Part shown: positions 1-12,460 of the stretch, one piece after another
Layout: each line of letters begins with the position of its first letter
Numbering within the stretch: position 1 is the first letter of the stretch
Translations under genes and position numbers: made by a program
Notes under the pieces: model-generated
What the model saw: only the letters and a program-made list of their open reading frames with translations
Told to the model about the DNA's origin: nothing
The model's database searches: none
Assembly: GCA_029844215.1 (NCBI GenBank)
Contig: CM056733.1
Span: 50,977,142 to 51,041,141, forward strand
Origin: Przewalskia tangutica
Taxonomy: Eukaryota; Streptophyta; Magnoliopsida; Solanales; Solanaceae
Reading direction: 5' to 3'
DNA: 64,000 nt

Positions 1-472
1 GTGTGTAAGAAATGCCTTTGTGGTCTCGATCACTTTCATGATCCACAGAATCGCGAATAAACTCCTGATGATCTTCATCAGTCCTCAATCCATAGAACTC
101 GGGTGGACTGCAACTCAAGAAGCCCCGATGCCTCGAAACTATCGGATCTAGGGTGAACTACTGGTACTGTCGGAACCACCGGCTCCCGTCCGTCCTCATT
201 CCCAGCCACCAGACTAGCTAGTAACTGGGCCATCTCCTTGTAACTCATATCCTTTGTTCCTGGCCGTGGGACTAGAGGCTTAGGTATCATGGTCTCAGTA
301 GCTACTGCTACTGCTCTAAACTCTCCTGGGGCTAGCGGCGTCGCAGAACTCCCCGAATGAAGCGCTGTCTCAGATAATGAATGGGCCCGTGCCCTGGTAA
401 CCTTCTCAGGTTTCTACTCGCGCCTCCTCGCCGCTTGCCCTTCTGGGCTCTGGTTGCCTTGCGTAGAGGCAT
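1..472 (-). pseudogene. gag: gag N-terminal part, frameshifted, runs off window edge
   Basis: The minus-strand ATG at 472 opens with MPLRKATRAQKGK, the same start as the gag of element I (49468) apart from that copy's TTG. A frame break follows near residue 45. The second segment (290-78, minus) carries PLVPRPGTKDMSYKEMAQLL, also shared with element I. This is the basic N-terminal part of a Ty3 Gag ahead of the capsid domain; capsid and zinc knuckle would lie beyond the left edge. The breaks could be decay or consensus error. It would act in the cytoplasm to assemble retrotransposon particles if intact; as read it is not translatable. Confidence 0.75.
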
Positions 473-658
473 AACGGGTGAAAAAGAATACGTCAGAGGG
501 AGTCCAACTTATAACAAAGCTCTAAGGCACGATCTCAGAGTGAGAAGAATGGAAACCAATCCTAAATATCCTGCAGCCTCCTGATTATAAAGGTGCACAA
601 CACACCGATAATCAAGACTCTACTAGATACGGTCGTAGACACTTTCCGAGGATTAAGC

Positions 659-670
659 GTTTCGATACCA
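659..670 (-). other. Degenerate tRNA-iMet primer-binding site of element 1
   Basis: It lies four bases from the LTR boundary, where other copies have GCTCTGATACCA on the plus strand. Here it reads GTTTCGATACCA, three mismatches. The half next to the LTR (the primer's 3' end) is intact. Bases 473-658 are the untranslated leader between PBS and gag; they match the leaders of B, C, F and H and hold nothing else I recognise. Confidence 0.7.
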
Positions 671-674
671 CTTT

Positions 675-3600
675 TGTCACGACCGAACCTGGCCGTGGAT
701 CGTGCCTTACCGGGCACCCAAGTAGTCATACATCGAGTAATCAATGAATATAAAACAAGACATGAATAAAGTGAAGTGTAAAACAGTTATGTGAGAAAAG
801 TTGCCTTCGGCATAAATATATAACAACTAGAACAGTTACATCCCTTTTTACAATTCTGCCACAACAAGATTTCTGCACCTCTAAGAATGATATGACAACA
901 ATGGCGGGACAGGGCGCCATACCCTGAATGTAAGCACTTACAACGACAGGGACTATACCACCGATAAGCCTCCGAGAAACGGAGCTTCCCAAACGCTGAA
1001 TCGTGACCCTAGAGCGAGGATCAACACCGTGTACCTCTACCGCGGCATGAACGCAACCCCGGCGAGGTCAAGATAACAGTACCAAGTATGTGAAATCAAA
1101 ATATCATAAATGAAATCATAGTAGTCTATATAAAGCGGGAGACATGTATGATAACCAAACTACGATTCACAATAAATAAGGCCATGTCAAGTCGTGACTC
1201 ACGCCTCAAAGTCATCACTCAAATACAACTATGGGTCTCACGCCCACAACATCAATCATGCCCGTGGAATATCTTCTCACCGCCAGCCTATGATATAAAA
1301 GCACCAAGGAATACATGAACACCGTGTCCTACCGTGTCATAATAAAACCGCACGGTAAGTGCGAAGGCATAGCCGACTACTAAAACCCACGCATCAACAA
1401 GGTCATAAATCAGATCATGAGATCTGTCTGCACCGCCACATGATCGGCCGCCACTCGCCCGCAATATCTAATGCGCGTCTAGTCCTGGAACTTCCCGCAG
1501 CCTCGCATAAGCCACTCCGATGGCCCGCATGAGGTATTCCCGCGTCGAGGGTAGCTACTCCCGCAACGCCCCGACTCGCACCGCACGCCACATAGACCGC
1601 ATGACCATAAAGGCCGCACACTAACACGAACTCTCGTAGCTCGCATAGGTCACACAAACCCGCATGAGGTATTCTCGAATCATAGGTCACACACTACCGA
1701 AGTCTACCCCAGACGGAGGCGCCAACCCCTAATCATGTCAAGAGGTGAGTGATATAATACTAACATAACGACTTATCGTTAAACAACATAAGCACAACAA
1801 GGAAACCCCTTTATACAAACATCACAAGACACTAACACACGTAGCATCCTAACATGTCTACTTATCAAACCATCTTACTACACTTTCCTAATCAATACAA
1901 GACTTTCATAAAAAAATAAGTAAACTGCTCTTCTATCTTCCTTAAGTCGTTATACCTAACTTCCCATAAAGCTAGTATAACACTTAAGCTTTTAAAACCA
2001 AGTATTTCTTTTCTTTCAAAAATGGTTAATAACTCTTTTGAAATACTTCCATTCTTATTATTTAAACTCAAGTTAAAAGACATCAAAGTAAAACCAAAAC
2101 AATTTCCATACCTTCTTTTAAAACAAAGGCACTTCTCCTTTAAAAGTCAAGTAGCAATATACTTTTAAACCAAGTGTCTTACTCTTTTAAAAACAAGTAA
2201 CCTATACCTTTAAATCAAATTACTTCTCCTTTCCCAAAATCAAGTTGTTTATAAGTCAAGTTATCATTTTAAATCCAATGATAAAACCATTCTTATTTTC
2301 AAATCAAGATAACTTTATTCTTTAAAAGACCACACACCCATTAATCATGAGTGAGATTTTACACCTTTTAACATAATTCAAGTCCTTAATATTTCATAAC
2401 AAGTCACTTAACTTTGAAATCAAGTCAAGGACACAAAAGGAAAGTCAAATTCCTTTAAACACGTGCGTCTACCGCACTAAATATATTTCACAAATATCAT
2501 GCTAGAAAGGATAGGAAGAGGTTCACATACCTCGCGACGATTATCGACAATTAGCAAAACGCTCCAAAGTACTCTAACCTTGCTCGCCTTTTCCACCCTT
2601 CAAGTAAAATACGCTAATCGTAGTACATCAACCTATAAAGGCCACAAAACTGCTAGCAACCTCTAGCTCTCTCAGAGAATTATTCTAGATACAAGATTCC
2701 TTATTCTACGGATAATTCATCAGCAGCTCACCCCCCGCAACCACATAAAACTCCTCCTAATATGAGGCCTGCTTCCAAAGCAACAATTCCAGGGTGGTTA
2801 CACGTCTAACCGGACGTGTACAATTCTACTCCACAATAATACAACAAGTCTACTGCAAATACACCCAATGTAAATACATTCAATTCCTTATAATTATACT
2901 TCCAATATATCTTATACTCGATGATTAACTACTACAGTATGTAATTTCCAATTACAATAGGGGGACATAGATCATTACCTCGATAAGCCCAAAATTATCC
3001 AAGATTATAAGTCGATCCTGAGCAACGTTTAGCTCCAATTCCTGACGCTCCAACCCACTCCAAGCAACCCTTAGAAGTTTCCAAATAACTTCTCTTAACA
3101 CTTCATCTAAGCTATGAAGATTTTTCTAGGGCTTCGTTTTTGCGACTAAAGGAATAAAGTAGAATTTTCTGCCCTAGTATTGAAATAACTTGGAATACAA
3201 CTAGGGATACTAGGCTAAGGTATTTGGGACTATATCAACACTTGAAGAATTTTTCCTACACCAAAAGGAGAGTAGGACGAGAACCTCAACAAAGGGGGAG
3301 TATTTTGTGACTTAGAATCTCAAAGTGTGGATGAAATAAGTCTTGAAACAATGGGGTATTTATAGGAAAATCAATGGCCAAGATCTAGGCAAGTGTGTGG
3401 TGAGGCTGGGGTCCAGGGGTGTGGGTAGTTGGCACCATTTGGCTACCACAAAATGGGACAAGTGGCCACCACAAAAATGGGCCACTTGTCCACCTAAAAA
3501 CGTCCCACTTGGCCTTCTCCAATTCGGCAAACATGGCCACACGGGGGTGACACGTGTCGCCCCCCTACTCGTCCAAAATATTTCATCTTCCGAAATATCC

Positions 3601-3881
3601 GCAATGCCAAAAATCCGAATAAAGTGGCCCCCACAAAACCGTAAATTCTCCCGTGGGTCCCACGTGACCAATTTCGGAAATAAAATTCCATAATTCTCAA
3701 ATATTCCAAAAAGTCCGAATACCAAATCTGGGAATCCAATTCCCATTAACGAACATTTTTCCTTCTCAAAATTCGGAAACTTTTCCGTCGAAAAATCACA
3801 TCTTTCTTCCTTTCCAATTTTAATGTCGTATTTACGTACGTACATCCTCATATACATACACTGGAACTACGGGGTGTAACA
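675..3881 (-). repeat. 5' LTR of element 1 (3.2 kb)
   Basis: It begins TGTCACGACC and ends GGGTGTAACA on the plus strand, the paired termini of this family. Read on the minus strand it contains ACGTACGT about 45 bases in, two GTGGGNCCCAC boxes (about 3598-3665), a palindromic G-box (about 3545-3566), a TATA box at 3357-3364 and a splice-donor-like GAGGTAATGAT near 2975. An AT-rich core (about 1750-2450) follows, then a GC-richer stretch of irregular repeats (about 1410-1720) matching element A's LTR. The stem-loop cluster lies near 900-1080. Length and internal order match element A's LTR; both belong to the same subfamily. The short open frames inside are not genes. Confidence 0.9.
3357..3364 (-). 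promoter_or_regulatory. TATA box of element 1 LTR
   Basis: TATTTATA on the plus strand is TATAAATA on the sense strand, about 520 bases into the LTR. The same box sits at the same place in most LTRs here, followed by a conserved AAGACTTCTTCATCC-like segment that probably surrounds the transcription start. Confidence 0.7.
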
Positions 3882-6574
3882 TCCCCGGGCCCGTGACTGG
3901 TGCCCTACCTGGGCACCCTTCTATCTAACAACACAAGTAAACTGCGGAATTTAAATAACACCTTTTTTTTTTTTAACCAACGTACGTACAAGGGCAAAGC
4001 CGACAAGGCTACCATATAATATACATAACAAAAGACACTACACCGTACATGAGTCCAATCCCACATATGAATACAGACCTCTAAGAGTTATACTGAACTA
4101 TGACGGGACAAGGCCCCGCTGCACCCATAATCGTACAAAAGCACATCGAAAGAACATATACCAAAAAGATAAACTCCCGAGCAGAAGGAGCTATACAAAA
4201 ACTCTGAGCAGGGTCCTACACCTGCCGATCACCAAACTGCGTACCTAAACCTGCGGCATGAACGCAGCCCCCCGAAGGAGGTCAGTACGAAGAATGTACC
4301 AAGTATGTGAAACAGTAAGTACTGTAATGAAATCATAACAGTCTAAACAAAGCTGGAGACATTTTTCAAAGTAAGTTACTACACTCTTAGAAAACTCATT
4401 TCAAAGCTTGAAATCAAGTAACTTCAAATTTTCACAATCAAGGCAACTTATGCCCATTAATCAAAATAGACAACTTTCTAAACCTTCCATAAATCCGTTA
4501 TAACCAACTTCCCATAAAGCCGTTATAACCCTTTATGGTTTTTAGAAAATTTCATTCCTTTTATAACCAAGAGACTTATACTTTTAAAACCAAGTATCAC
4601 ATACTTACAAATCAAGTTCTTAACTTTCAAAATACTTCAAGTCTCTTAATATTTAGAAAACAAGTTTCTTCTACTTTTAAACCTCAAGTAACTCACACAT
4701 TTAAAACAAGTTACTTCTCTTAAATCATGTCATTTCTCCTCTCTTAAAACAATTAAGTAAATCACTCCTTAGACTCCCCTAAAGTCATTATAATGACCTT
4801 TAGGTTTTGGAACTAAAGCACTAGCCAAAAGGTTTGGAAACCACTTCCTTTTCAAGACTCTATGTACTTTAAGTAAAATACTTTCACTTTTAAGAATCCA
4901 ACTTCACTAAGGCAATGGATTATACAACTTACAATTTACACATCAAAGTCTGACAAGGAAGTTCATAGAACAAATTCTATATTAGGCAATCCAAGTACAA
5001 CCAAGGAATGAATCATTTAAGGAGTAGAACTTACTTTCTTTATCCTAAGGAATCATGCTAGAAGAGGAGATAGTTCACATACCTTTTCGGCTAATATCCA
5101 CAAGCTGCCGAATCGACGTGCGTGAAGTGTCAACCTATAATGGTCACAACAAGACTATCAACTTCTAGTCTCTAACGTAGAATGACACTAAGTATATGGT
5201 CTCTAATTCTACGGAAAATCGGGCAGCACTTCCTTTGTTTTTACTCACTTTGCCACCTTTTTCAAGGCCGAATACAATAACCAACACGCCACATTTAAGG
5301 CTCAAATAACAACCAAACAGGGGATTACACGCCTTACAATACGTAAAATTCCGCCCCACAATTTAATACCAAGTAATTCCATATTCTAGCCATTCTCGGC
5401 CAACAACATAAGCAACAATTCAAAGTCTATTCCAATCCTTTTCAAATTCCAAGTTCTAAGGTCTAACATGTTATATAGTCATAAACAACTTCAACAACTA
5501 CAATTTCTTTCTTATACAACATGCGACGACTTTAAACTAATAATCAACTTGAATTCCAATCTTAAGGCTAAACATGCTAGTTTTCGGATTAGGGTTCCAA
5601 TAGCCAATACACTAATCCAACTACATAATATATAACTCATGCTTGCTAATATCCATAGCTACAATCAATAAGTAAACTTAATTGCTAAAACGACAAAATT
5701 TATACCTTTTCAAGCCCTTAAAATTTCCAAGAATCAAAGTCGCGCCTTAGCAATTCTTAGCTCCTTTCCTTAGGTTCCAATCCGCTCCAAGCACTCCTTA
5801 GAGGCCTATGAAGAACCCATCTTCAAGTTCCAACTTCAAAGTTGAAGAACTCCACAAGTTTCCGCTTTGCGACTAATACGAAAACGCCGTTTTTCCAAAA
5901 TCTTTCTATTGAGATAACCTTACAACACTCTTAGGAACCTTGGTTTAAAGTCTTGTGGACAAAGGAACAAAATTACAAAATTTTTGTGTGGATTTGACCT
6001 TGAACCCGAGAGCACACTTGAAGAACAAAGTGGTGTGAAATTTTTCTAAGTGTTTAAGACTAGTCTTGCACTAGTGTAATGAATATATAACACATTGGGT
6101 GGCTTAGATAATAACACTTGTTAAAATTGGAGGGAAGAGATCAAGCCAAGTGTCCCTTGGACTTAGTCAACAATATCAAGCTCTATTATTAGCAAGACTT
6201 GGTCATCCTAACATTGGCCAAATGACCATAATACCCTTACTAATTTTCGTCCAACACCACATGTGGGAGTTCCACGTGTCTCCCTCTCATTCGTCCACAA
6301 AATTCCGTGACCCTCGTGGGCCCCGCAAAACGTAAAATTCCTCGGGTGGGCCCGTGACCAAATCCGTAAAAAAATAAATTCCATAATGTTAATAAGTTCC
6401 ATATTCTTCAAATAATGCATTTTGAGAATCCAATTCTCAACAACGAACATTTTCTTTTCCGGCGTTCGGAAGATTTTCCGTCGGAAAAACAATTCTTCCT
6501 TTCGTACCGATTTCCAAGTCTTGATTCCTTACGTACATTCTCTTATACATGTCCTGGACTTACGGGGTGTAACA
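3882..6574 (-). repeat. 3' LTR of element B, with internal deletion
   Basis: It aligns with the LTR at 8375-12066 but starts about ten bases in because element 1 interrupts it, and it lacks about 985 bases corresponding to roughly 8855-9838 of the other copy. The junction is near 4370, where gagacat runs directly into ttttcaaagtaag. The missing part is the tandem-repeat slot and its flanks. The stem-loop cluster (about 4100-4280), the AT-rich core and the end ACGGGGTGTAACA are kept. Palindromic boxes and TATA are weaker than in other families; a TATATAA-like string lies near 6082. Confidence 0.85.
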
Positions 6575-6589
6575 TTCTTCCCCCCTTAG
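6575..6589 (-). other. Polypurine tract of element B
   Basis: The plus strand reads ttcttccccccttag directly after the LTR end, which is a purine run (AAGGGGGGAAGAA) on the sense strand. It is followed by the family's conserved palindrome-like block, aaacattcgt then gaatgttc. This is the plus-strand primer site for reverse transcription and fixes the 3' LTR. Confidence 0.85.
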
Positions 6590-7332
6590 AAACATTCGTC
6601 CCCGAATGTTCTTAGTCGGTTGCCAAGATATACAAACTCCGGCATAATCTCTTTACTGTGCCTATCAATCAAACTGCACAAGTCCAACGGTGCCACACAT
6701 GGCCACCACATAACACACGTAAACATAACAACGGACCTTCCGTCCATGGTCCCTTCTCACAAAACTCGAAGGTTACAGTCTTCCCAAACATGGGATCCTT
6801 AGAGGTTCCTTTCTTTCCTTACTTGTCATTCTTTCTCGTACTTCTAAACTTATCTAGTACACGTACAAAATCAACTAGACTTGGGCCTTGTATCCTCGAG
6901 ACCCTATCACATAGCGGGACCACTACGAACTGACATCACCCCATTCCATTCTACCGGTTGACCCGAAATGAGTCCATAACCCGACCCATCGTCACACTTA
7001 ACTTCTCATTCTTAGTCTGCAATAAATCTTTCTCTTATCTCAAGGTACTTCTCACCCTATCCTCCCATTCACTAGAGGTTCGTCACATAAGCCAAAGTAT
7101 TTCTACTATACATCCTTCCCTATTGGTCTTACACTGTTATGCGACAATTACTACTTGTGAGCTCTACACAACTATAGTCTCAGTTCACTTACCATTCTTG
7201 TCAACATTCTTAACTTCTCACTTACCAATCAAGGTATCCATACCTCTGGGGTACTATCACTTTACAACTCTAGCAATAAAGGGAAAACATATACGCTAGG
7301 GTAAAATCTAAATCTATCAACGCACGTATGAT
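6590..7332 (-). other. Spacer/tail region of element B, no coding potential seen
   Basis: This block between gag and the polypurine tract aligns piecewise with the spacers of A, C, F, H and I. A diagnostic stretch near 6882-6960 reads aagtctagttg then gtggtcccgct and gggtcgggtt-like strings on the sense strand. The small open frames at 6620-7299 on the plus strand are antisense to it and show no family similarity. No integrase scrap is visible here, unlike A and I. Confidence 0.6.
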
Positions 7333-8168
7333 TCAAAGGAATCGAAATATACCTGTAACCCCGTGCGATGTCGCCTCCTGATCCTGCCCCGTAGTCACGT
7401 CATCTCTGCGGTTCGAAGGACCGCCAGAACTATAAACTCCACCCTGACCTCTACCACGGCTGGCTAACATCCAACACCGCTCGGGAACGCATACCGTGGA
7501 GGAAAGGGAACCAACTACCGGCCTTATAGGCTGAGCCACCTCACCAGTGCTCTTTCTAAAAGGACATACCCTCAGAATATGGTCCGGACGACCACAATAA
7601 AAACAAACATATGTGCCATAACGGCATTTCCCCGAATGGCGCTTACCACATCTGATACACTGAGGAATAGGTGGCCTCGACCGAGAAAGTCCTCTGCTCC
7701 TCTGAGAACCTCGACCTCTGGAGCTCGGACCGGCTCCTAAATACCTTGTGGGGTCCAACTCCCACCGTGAGCTGCGGGGTATGTCTTGGGTAGGTGGGAC
7801 GAATATCTCACTCATTGCCGAGGTAGCTCGCCCAAAACTCACCGAATAACCAACCGGTCTAGCCTCTTACGCTGATCTCCGCTGCCCCTGCACTCTATAC
7901 ACCGTCTGCATCGCCAAATAACCCTCATTGATGAAATCAGTAGCATCGCTATCTTGGTCAATAACATAATGGCTTCCTTCATGACCCTAATGTCTTCCCT
8001 AATCGAGAATCGGAGGCTCGTGCTGGGCCTCAAAACTGCACGGAAGAACTCGCCGATCGCGAACAACATCCAGATACCACGGGCATAAGCCCTATCAACT
8101 CTATGAGTCGACTAGTAGCTCTCGCTACTCTTTTGCCCTTCTGGCGGCCGCTGTTCTCCTCGAGGCAT
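7333..8168 (-). pseudogene. gag: gag of element B, capsid mostly lost, zinc knuckle kept
   Basis: The minus-strand ATG at 8168 starts MPRGEQRPPEGQK. Frame breaks follow, and the segments 8069-7839 and 7842-7333 continue. The last segment (169 aa) has an SR/RG-rich stretch, then CIRCGKRHSGKC followed by CFYCGRPDHILRVC. These are the paired Cys/His modules of Tekay-type Gag; the second is CX2CX4HX4C and binds RNA. The C-terminus (RGRGQGGVYSSGG, TGQDQEATSHG) resembles the linker before protease in related elements, so B keeps more of the Gag end than C or H. The capsid region between is largely missing. It would package RNA if functional; as read it is broken. Confidence 0.75.
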
Positions 8169-8358
8169 AAGCAGAACACAAAATTACGTCAGAGAGGAAT
8201 TATCTTACTAACACAGCTCTATGGCACGATCTTAGAGTGAGAAGAATAGAAACCAACTCCTAAATGTCCTGTAGCCTCCTGTTTATGGGTGTGGCGCGCA
8301 ACACACCGATAATCAAGACTCTACTAGACACGGTTTGTAGACATTCCGAGGACTGACT

Positions 8359-8370
8359 GCTCTGATACCA
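8359..8370 (-). other. Intact tRNA-iMet primer-binding site of element B
   Basis: The plus strand reads GCTCTGATACCA, exactly TGGTATCAGAGC on the sense strand. The LTR begins about four bases away at a degenerate terminus (catcacgcccaacc in place of TGTCACGACCC). Bases 8169-8358 are the untranslated leader. Confidence 0.9.
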
Positions 8371-9098
8371 CTCATCACGCCCAACCTCGGGCGGATCGTG
8401 CCTACCCAGGCACCTTCTATCTAACAACACAAGTAAACTGCGGAATTTAAATAACACCTCTTTTTTTTTTTAACCAACGTACGTACAAGGGCAAAGTCGA
8501 CAAGGCTACCATATAATATACATAACAAAAGACACTACATCGTACATGAGTCCAATCCCACATATGAATACAGACCTCTAAGAGTTATACTGAACTATGA
8601 CGGGACAAGGCCCCGCCGTACCCATAACTGTACAAAAGCCTGTACTGAAAGAACATATACCAAAAAGATAAACTCCCGAGCAGAAGGAGCTATACAAAAA
8701 CTCGAAAGGCGGTCCTACACTGCCGATCACCAAATCAAGGTACCTAAACTCGCGTAGATGAACGCAGCCCCAAGGAGGTCGACGGAAGAATGTACCAAGT
8801 ATGAAAATGAAGTATCGTAATGAAATCATAACATCTAAACAAAGCAGAGACATGTATGATAGCCAACTTACGATCACATAATACATAAGATCATATCAAG
8901 TCGTGACGCGTGCCTCAAGTCATTTCTAAAATATAACCATGGGTCTACGCTCATAATATCAATCATGCCCGTGGAATCCTTCCTCACTGCCGGCAGTCCA
9001 TGATAGAATATAACACCAATAGGCATACATGAACACCAAGTCCCACCTGTGTCCTAAAAACTGTACGGGCCAAGTAGGAAGACGGCGGTGGTAAAGCG

Positions 9099-9290
9099 AG
9101 GTATAATGTCTTGGGGTTTACCTCATTTATACTCTTACCGAGAAGGTGGTATAGCGTCTTGGGGGTTTACCCCTCACTTATACTCTTACCCTATCTCGAC
9201 CGACCATCAAACAAAACAAGCAGGGGGTATAATGTCTTGGGGGTTTACCCCTCACTTATACTCTTACCCTGTCTCGACCGGCCGTCAAAC
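9099..9290. repeat. Tandem repeat, about 60-70 bp unit, three copies
   Basis: Three units carry ggtataatgtcttggggg, tttacccctcacttatactc and cgaccg(a/g)c(c/g)(a/g)tcaaacaa. The first is shorter and more diverged. They lie in the LTR's variable tandem-repeat slot. Open frames across the array (9088-9336, 9111-9299) reflect stop-free repeats, not genes. Confidence 0.85.
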
Positions 9291-9506
9291 AACACATAAG
9301 CACTACCAGGTCTTTTATAAAAATCCGGGAATTTAACCCAAGTACTACAAATACCGGAAGCATACCCGTGGAATCCCATATCACTGTCGGTACGTCCAAG
9401 TACTTACAACAAGACCACACCCAACCGAGAGTCGCGGCAACGTAATAAAACATAATACTTGCACTCAAAGGCTATCACCAGCACATATAGGCAATTCTTA
9501 ATTAAA

Positions 9507-9746
9507 CAAGCCAAAGTACTTAGCAAGGCACACTTAGAATAATTCTCAATCAATCAAGCCAAAGTACTTATCAAGGCACACTTAGAATAATTCTCAATTA
9601 ATCAAGCCAAAGTACTTATCAAGGCACACTTAGAATAATTCTCAATTAATCAAGCCAAAGTACTTATCAAGGCACACTTAGAATAATTCTCAATTAATCA
9701 AGCCAAAGTACTTATCAAGGCACACTTAGAATAATTCTTATTTAAC
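9507..9746. repeat. 48-bp tandem repeat, five copies
   Basis: Units begin with caagccaaagtactta at 9507, 9555, 9603, 9651 and 9699, a spacing of exactly 48. The last three are essentially identical. Such homogeneity indicates recent expansion by slippage or unequal exchange. The array is absent from B's other LTR because of the 985-base deletion. Confidence 0.95.
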
Positions 9747-12066
9747 AAGACAAAGTACTAAGTACGTACATTCTTTTCAAAAGACTCCTTTTTATGTAAA
9801 ATCCCAAGATACTAACACCCGTAGTATCAAGGTATGTCTATTTTTCAAAGTAAGTTACTACACTCTTAGAAAACTCATTTCAAAGCTTGAAATCAAGTAA
9901 CTTCAAATTTTCACAATCAAGGCAACTTATGCCCATTAATCAAAATAGACAACTTTCTAAACCTTCCATAAATCCGTTATAACCAACTTCCCATAAAGCC
10001 GTTATAACCCTTTATGGTTTTTAGACAATTTCATTCCTTTTATAACCAAGAGACTTATACTTTTAAAACCAAGTATCACATACTTACAAATCAAGTTCTT
10101 AACTTTCAAAATACTTCAAGTCTCTTAATATTTAGAAAACAAGTTTCTTCTACTTTTAAACCTCAAGTAACTCACACATTTAAAACAAGTTACTTCTCTT
10201 AAATCATGTCATTTCTCATCTCTTAAAACAATTAAGTAAATCACTCCTTTGACTCCCCTAAAGTCATTATAATGACCTTTAGGTTTTGGAACTAAAGAAC
10301 TAGCCAAAAGGTTTGGAAACCACTTCCTTTTCAAGACTCTATGTACTTTAAGTAAAATACTTTCACTTTTAAGAATCCAACTTCACTAAGGCAATGGATT
10401 ATACAACTTACAATTTACACATCAAAGTACAATCAAGGAAGTTCATAGAACAAATTCTATATTAGGCAATCCAAGTACAACCAAGGAATGAATCATTTAA
10501 GGAGTAGAACTTACTTTCTTTATCCTAAGGAATCATGCTAGAAGAGGAGATAGTTCACATACCTTTTCGGCTAATATCCACAAGCTAAGCCGAATACGAC
10601 GTACGTAGAAGTGTCAACCTATAATGGTCACAACAAGACTATCAACTTCTAGTCTCTAACGTAGAATGACACTAAGTATATGGTCTCTAATTCTACGGAA
10701 AATCGGGCAGCACTTCCTTTGTTTTTACTCACTTTGCCACCTTTTTCAAGGCCGAATACAATAACCAACACGCCACATTTAAGGCTCAAATAACAACCAA
10801 ACAAAGGGGATTACACGCCTTACAATACGTGTAAAATTCCGCCCCACAATTTAATACCAAGTAATTCCATATTCTAGCCATTCTCGGCCAACAACATAAG
10901 CAACAATTCAAAGTCTATTCCAATCCTTTTCAAATTCCAAGTTCTAAGGTCTAACATGTTATATAGTCATAAACAACTTCAACAACTACAATTTCTTTCT
11001 TATACAACATGCGACGACTTTAAACTAATAATCAACTTGAATTCCAATCTTAAGGCTAAACATGCTAGTTTTCGGATTAGGGTTCCAATAGCCAATACAC
11101 TAATCCAACTACATAATATATAACTCATGCTTGCTAATATCCATAGCTACAATCAATAAGTAAACTTAATTGCTAAAACGACAAAATTTATACCTTTTCA
11201 AGCCCTTAAAATTTCCAAGAATCAAAGTCGCGCCTTAGCAATTCTTAGCTCCTTTCCTTAGGTTCCAATCCGCTCCAAGCACTCCTTAGAGGCCTATGAA
11301 GAACCCATCTTCAAGTTCCAACTTCAAAGTTGAAGAACTCCACAAGTTTCCGCTTTGCGACTAATACGAAAACGCCGTTTTTCCGAAATCTTTCTATTGA
11401 GATAACCTTACAACACTCTTAGGAACCTTGGTTTAAAGTCTCGTGGACAAAGGAACAAAATTACAAAATTTTTGTGTGGATTTGACCTTGAACCCGAGAG
11501 CACACTTGAAGAACAAAGTGGTGTGAAATTTTTCTAAGTGTTTAAGACTAGTCTTGCACTAGTGTAGTGAATATATAACACATTGGGTGGCTTAGATAAT
11601 AACACTTGTTAAAATTGGAGGGAAGAGATCAAGCCAAGTGTCCCTTGGACTTAGTCAACAATATCAAGCTCTATTATTAGCACGACTTGGTCATCCTAAC
11701 ATTGGCCAAATGACCATAATACCCTTACTAATTTTCGTCCAACACCACATGTGGGAGTTCCACGTGTCTCTCTCTCATTCGTCCACAAAATTCCGTGACC
11801 CTCGTGGGCCCCGCAAAACGTAAAATTCCTCGGGTGGGCCCCACGTGACCAAATCCGTAAAAAAATAAATTCCATAATGTTAATAAGTTCCATATTCTTC
11901 AAATAATGCATTTTGAGAATCCAATTCTCAACAACGAACATTTTTCCTTTCCGGCGTTCGGAAGATTTTCCGTCGGAAAAACAATTCTTCCTTTCGTACC
12001 GATTTCCAAGTCTTGATTCCTTACGTACATTCTCTTATACATGTCCTGTACTTACGGGGTGTAACA

Positions 12067-12258
12067 TCTGTAGTACAGTTGTGGGCAGAGTTTGTAAAAG
12101 GGATGTAACTGTTCGTGTTCAAGTTTTTATATATATATGCCGAAAGGCAACTGCTTCTCATTTCATGTCTTGTTTATATTCCGCTGATTTCTCTGATGTA
12201 TGACTACTTGGGTGCCCGGGTAAGGCACCAGTCACGGGCCCCAGAACGGGTCGTGACA
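12067..12258 (+). repeat. Right end of element A's 5' LTR
   Basis: It matches 18211-18401 in A's 3' LTR almost base for base, including GTTCGTGTTCAAGTTTTTAT, a (TA)4 run, the ggcaccagtcacgg segment and the end GGGTCGTGACA. It is truncated on the left by the insertion of element B. Confidence 0.93.
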
Positions 12259-12262
12259 AAAG

Positions 12263-12274
12263 TGGTATCAGAGC
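12263..12274 (+). other. Intact tRNA-iMet primer-binding site of element A
   Basis: TGGTATCAGAGC lies four bases after the LTR's terminal CA. It is the canonical plant initiator-Met site and fixes the element's strand. Bases 12275-12460 form the untranslated leader, shared with the other elements. Confidence 0.95.
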
Positions 12275-12460
12275 AGTTAATCCTCGGAAAGTGTCTAGCA
12301 TCGTATCTAGTAGTCTTGATTATCGGTGTGTTGTGCACCACACTAATAATCGTGAGGCTATAGGATATTTAGGATTGGTTTCCATTCTTCTCACTCGAGA
12401 TCGTGCCTTAGAGTCGTGTTATAAGTTGGACCCTCTAACGTATTTCTTTCCCTTACCGCT

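Larger units (their letters stand above)
1..3881 (-). mobile_element. Element 1: Ty3/gypsy gag-type LTR retrotransposon, left part outside window
   Basis: Reading on the minus strand, a 3.2-kb 5' LTR (675-3881) is followed by a degenerate primer-binding site and the start of gag, which runs off the left edge. The LTR ends in GGGGTGTAACA on the plus strand. The next bases, tcccc, continue element B's LTR about ten bases in from its expected terminus. So element 1 inserted almost at the end of B's 3' LTR, and the matching TCCCC duplication and the last bases of B should lie left of the window. The insertion postdates B. Confidence 0.85.
3882..12066 (-). mobile_element. Element B: minus-strand gag-only Ty3/gypsy element
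   Basis: Two homologous LTRs (3882-6574 and 8375-12066) flank a 1.8-kb interior with polypurine tract, spacer, gag fragment and an intact PBS. It lies inside element A's 5' LTR: the sequence resuming at 12067 (tctgtagtacag) is the middle of an LTR and matches 18211 onward in A's 3' LTR. TCTGT is therefore the expected target duplication; its partner is outside the window. No protease, reverse transcriptase or integrase is visible. It is non-autonomous. Confidence 0.85.
8375..12066 (-). repeat. 5' LTR of element B (3.7 kb)
   Basis: This is the full-length version of the LTR at 3882-6574. It holds the stem-loop cluster (about 8598-8780), two tandem arrays (9099-9290 and 9507-9746), an AT-rich core and the end ACGGGGTGTAACA. 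A 12-T run lies at about 8460. Apart from the arrays and the start of the LTR, it is nearly identical to the other copy, so the pair is fairly young and the 985-base loss in the 3' copy happened after or during insertion. Confidence 0.88.

Noticed and set aside
3360..3857. 165-codon minus-strand frame
   Set aside because: It lies wholly inside LTR U3 over the GTGGGGCCCAC and G-box region. Equivalent frames appear in each LTR (46028-46306, 51784-52017) without a conserved reading frame.
9507..9746. Possible CRISPR-like array (48-bp regular repeats)
   Set aside because: Repeats are contiguous with no unique spacers, and the context is a plant LTR; it is a simple minisatellite.
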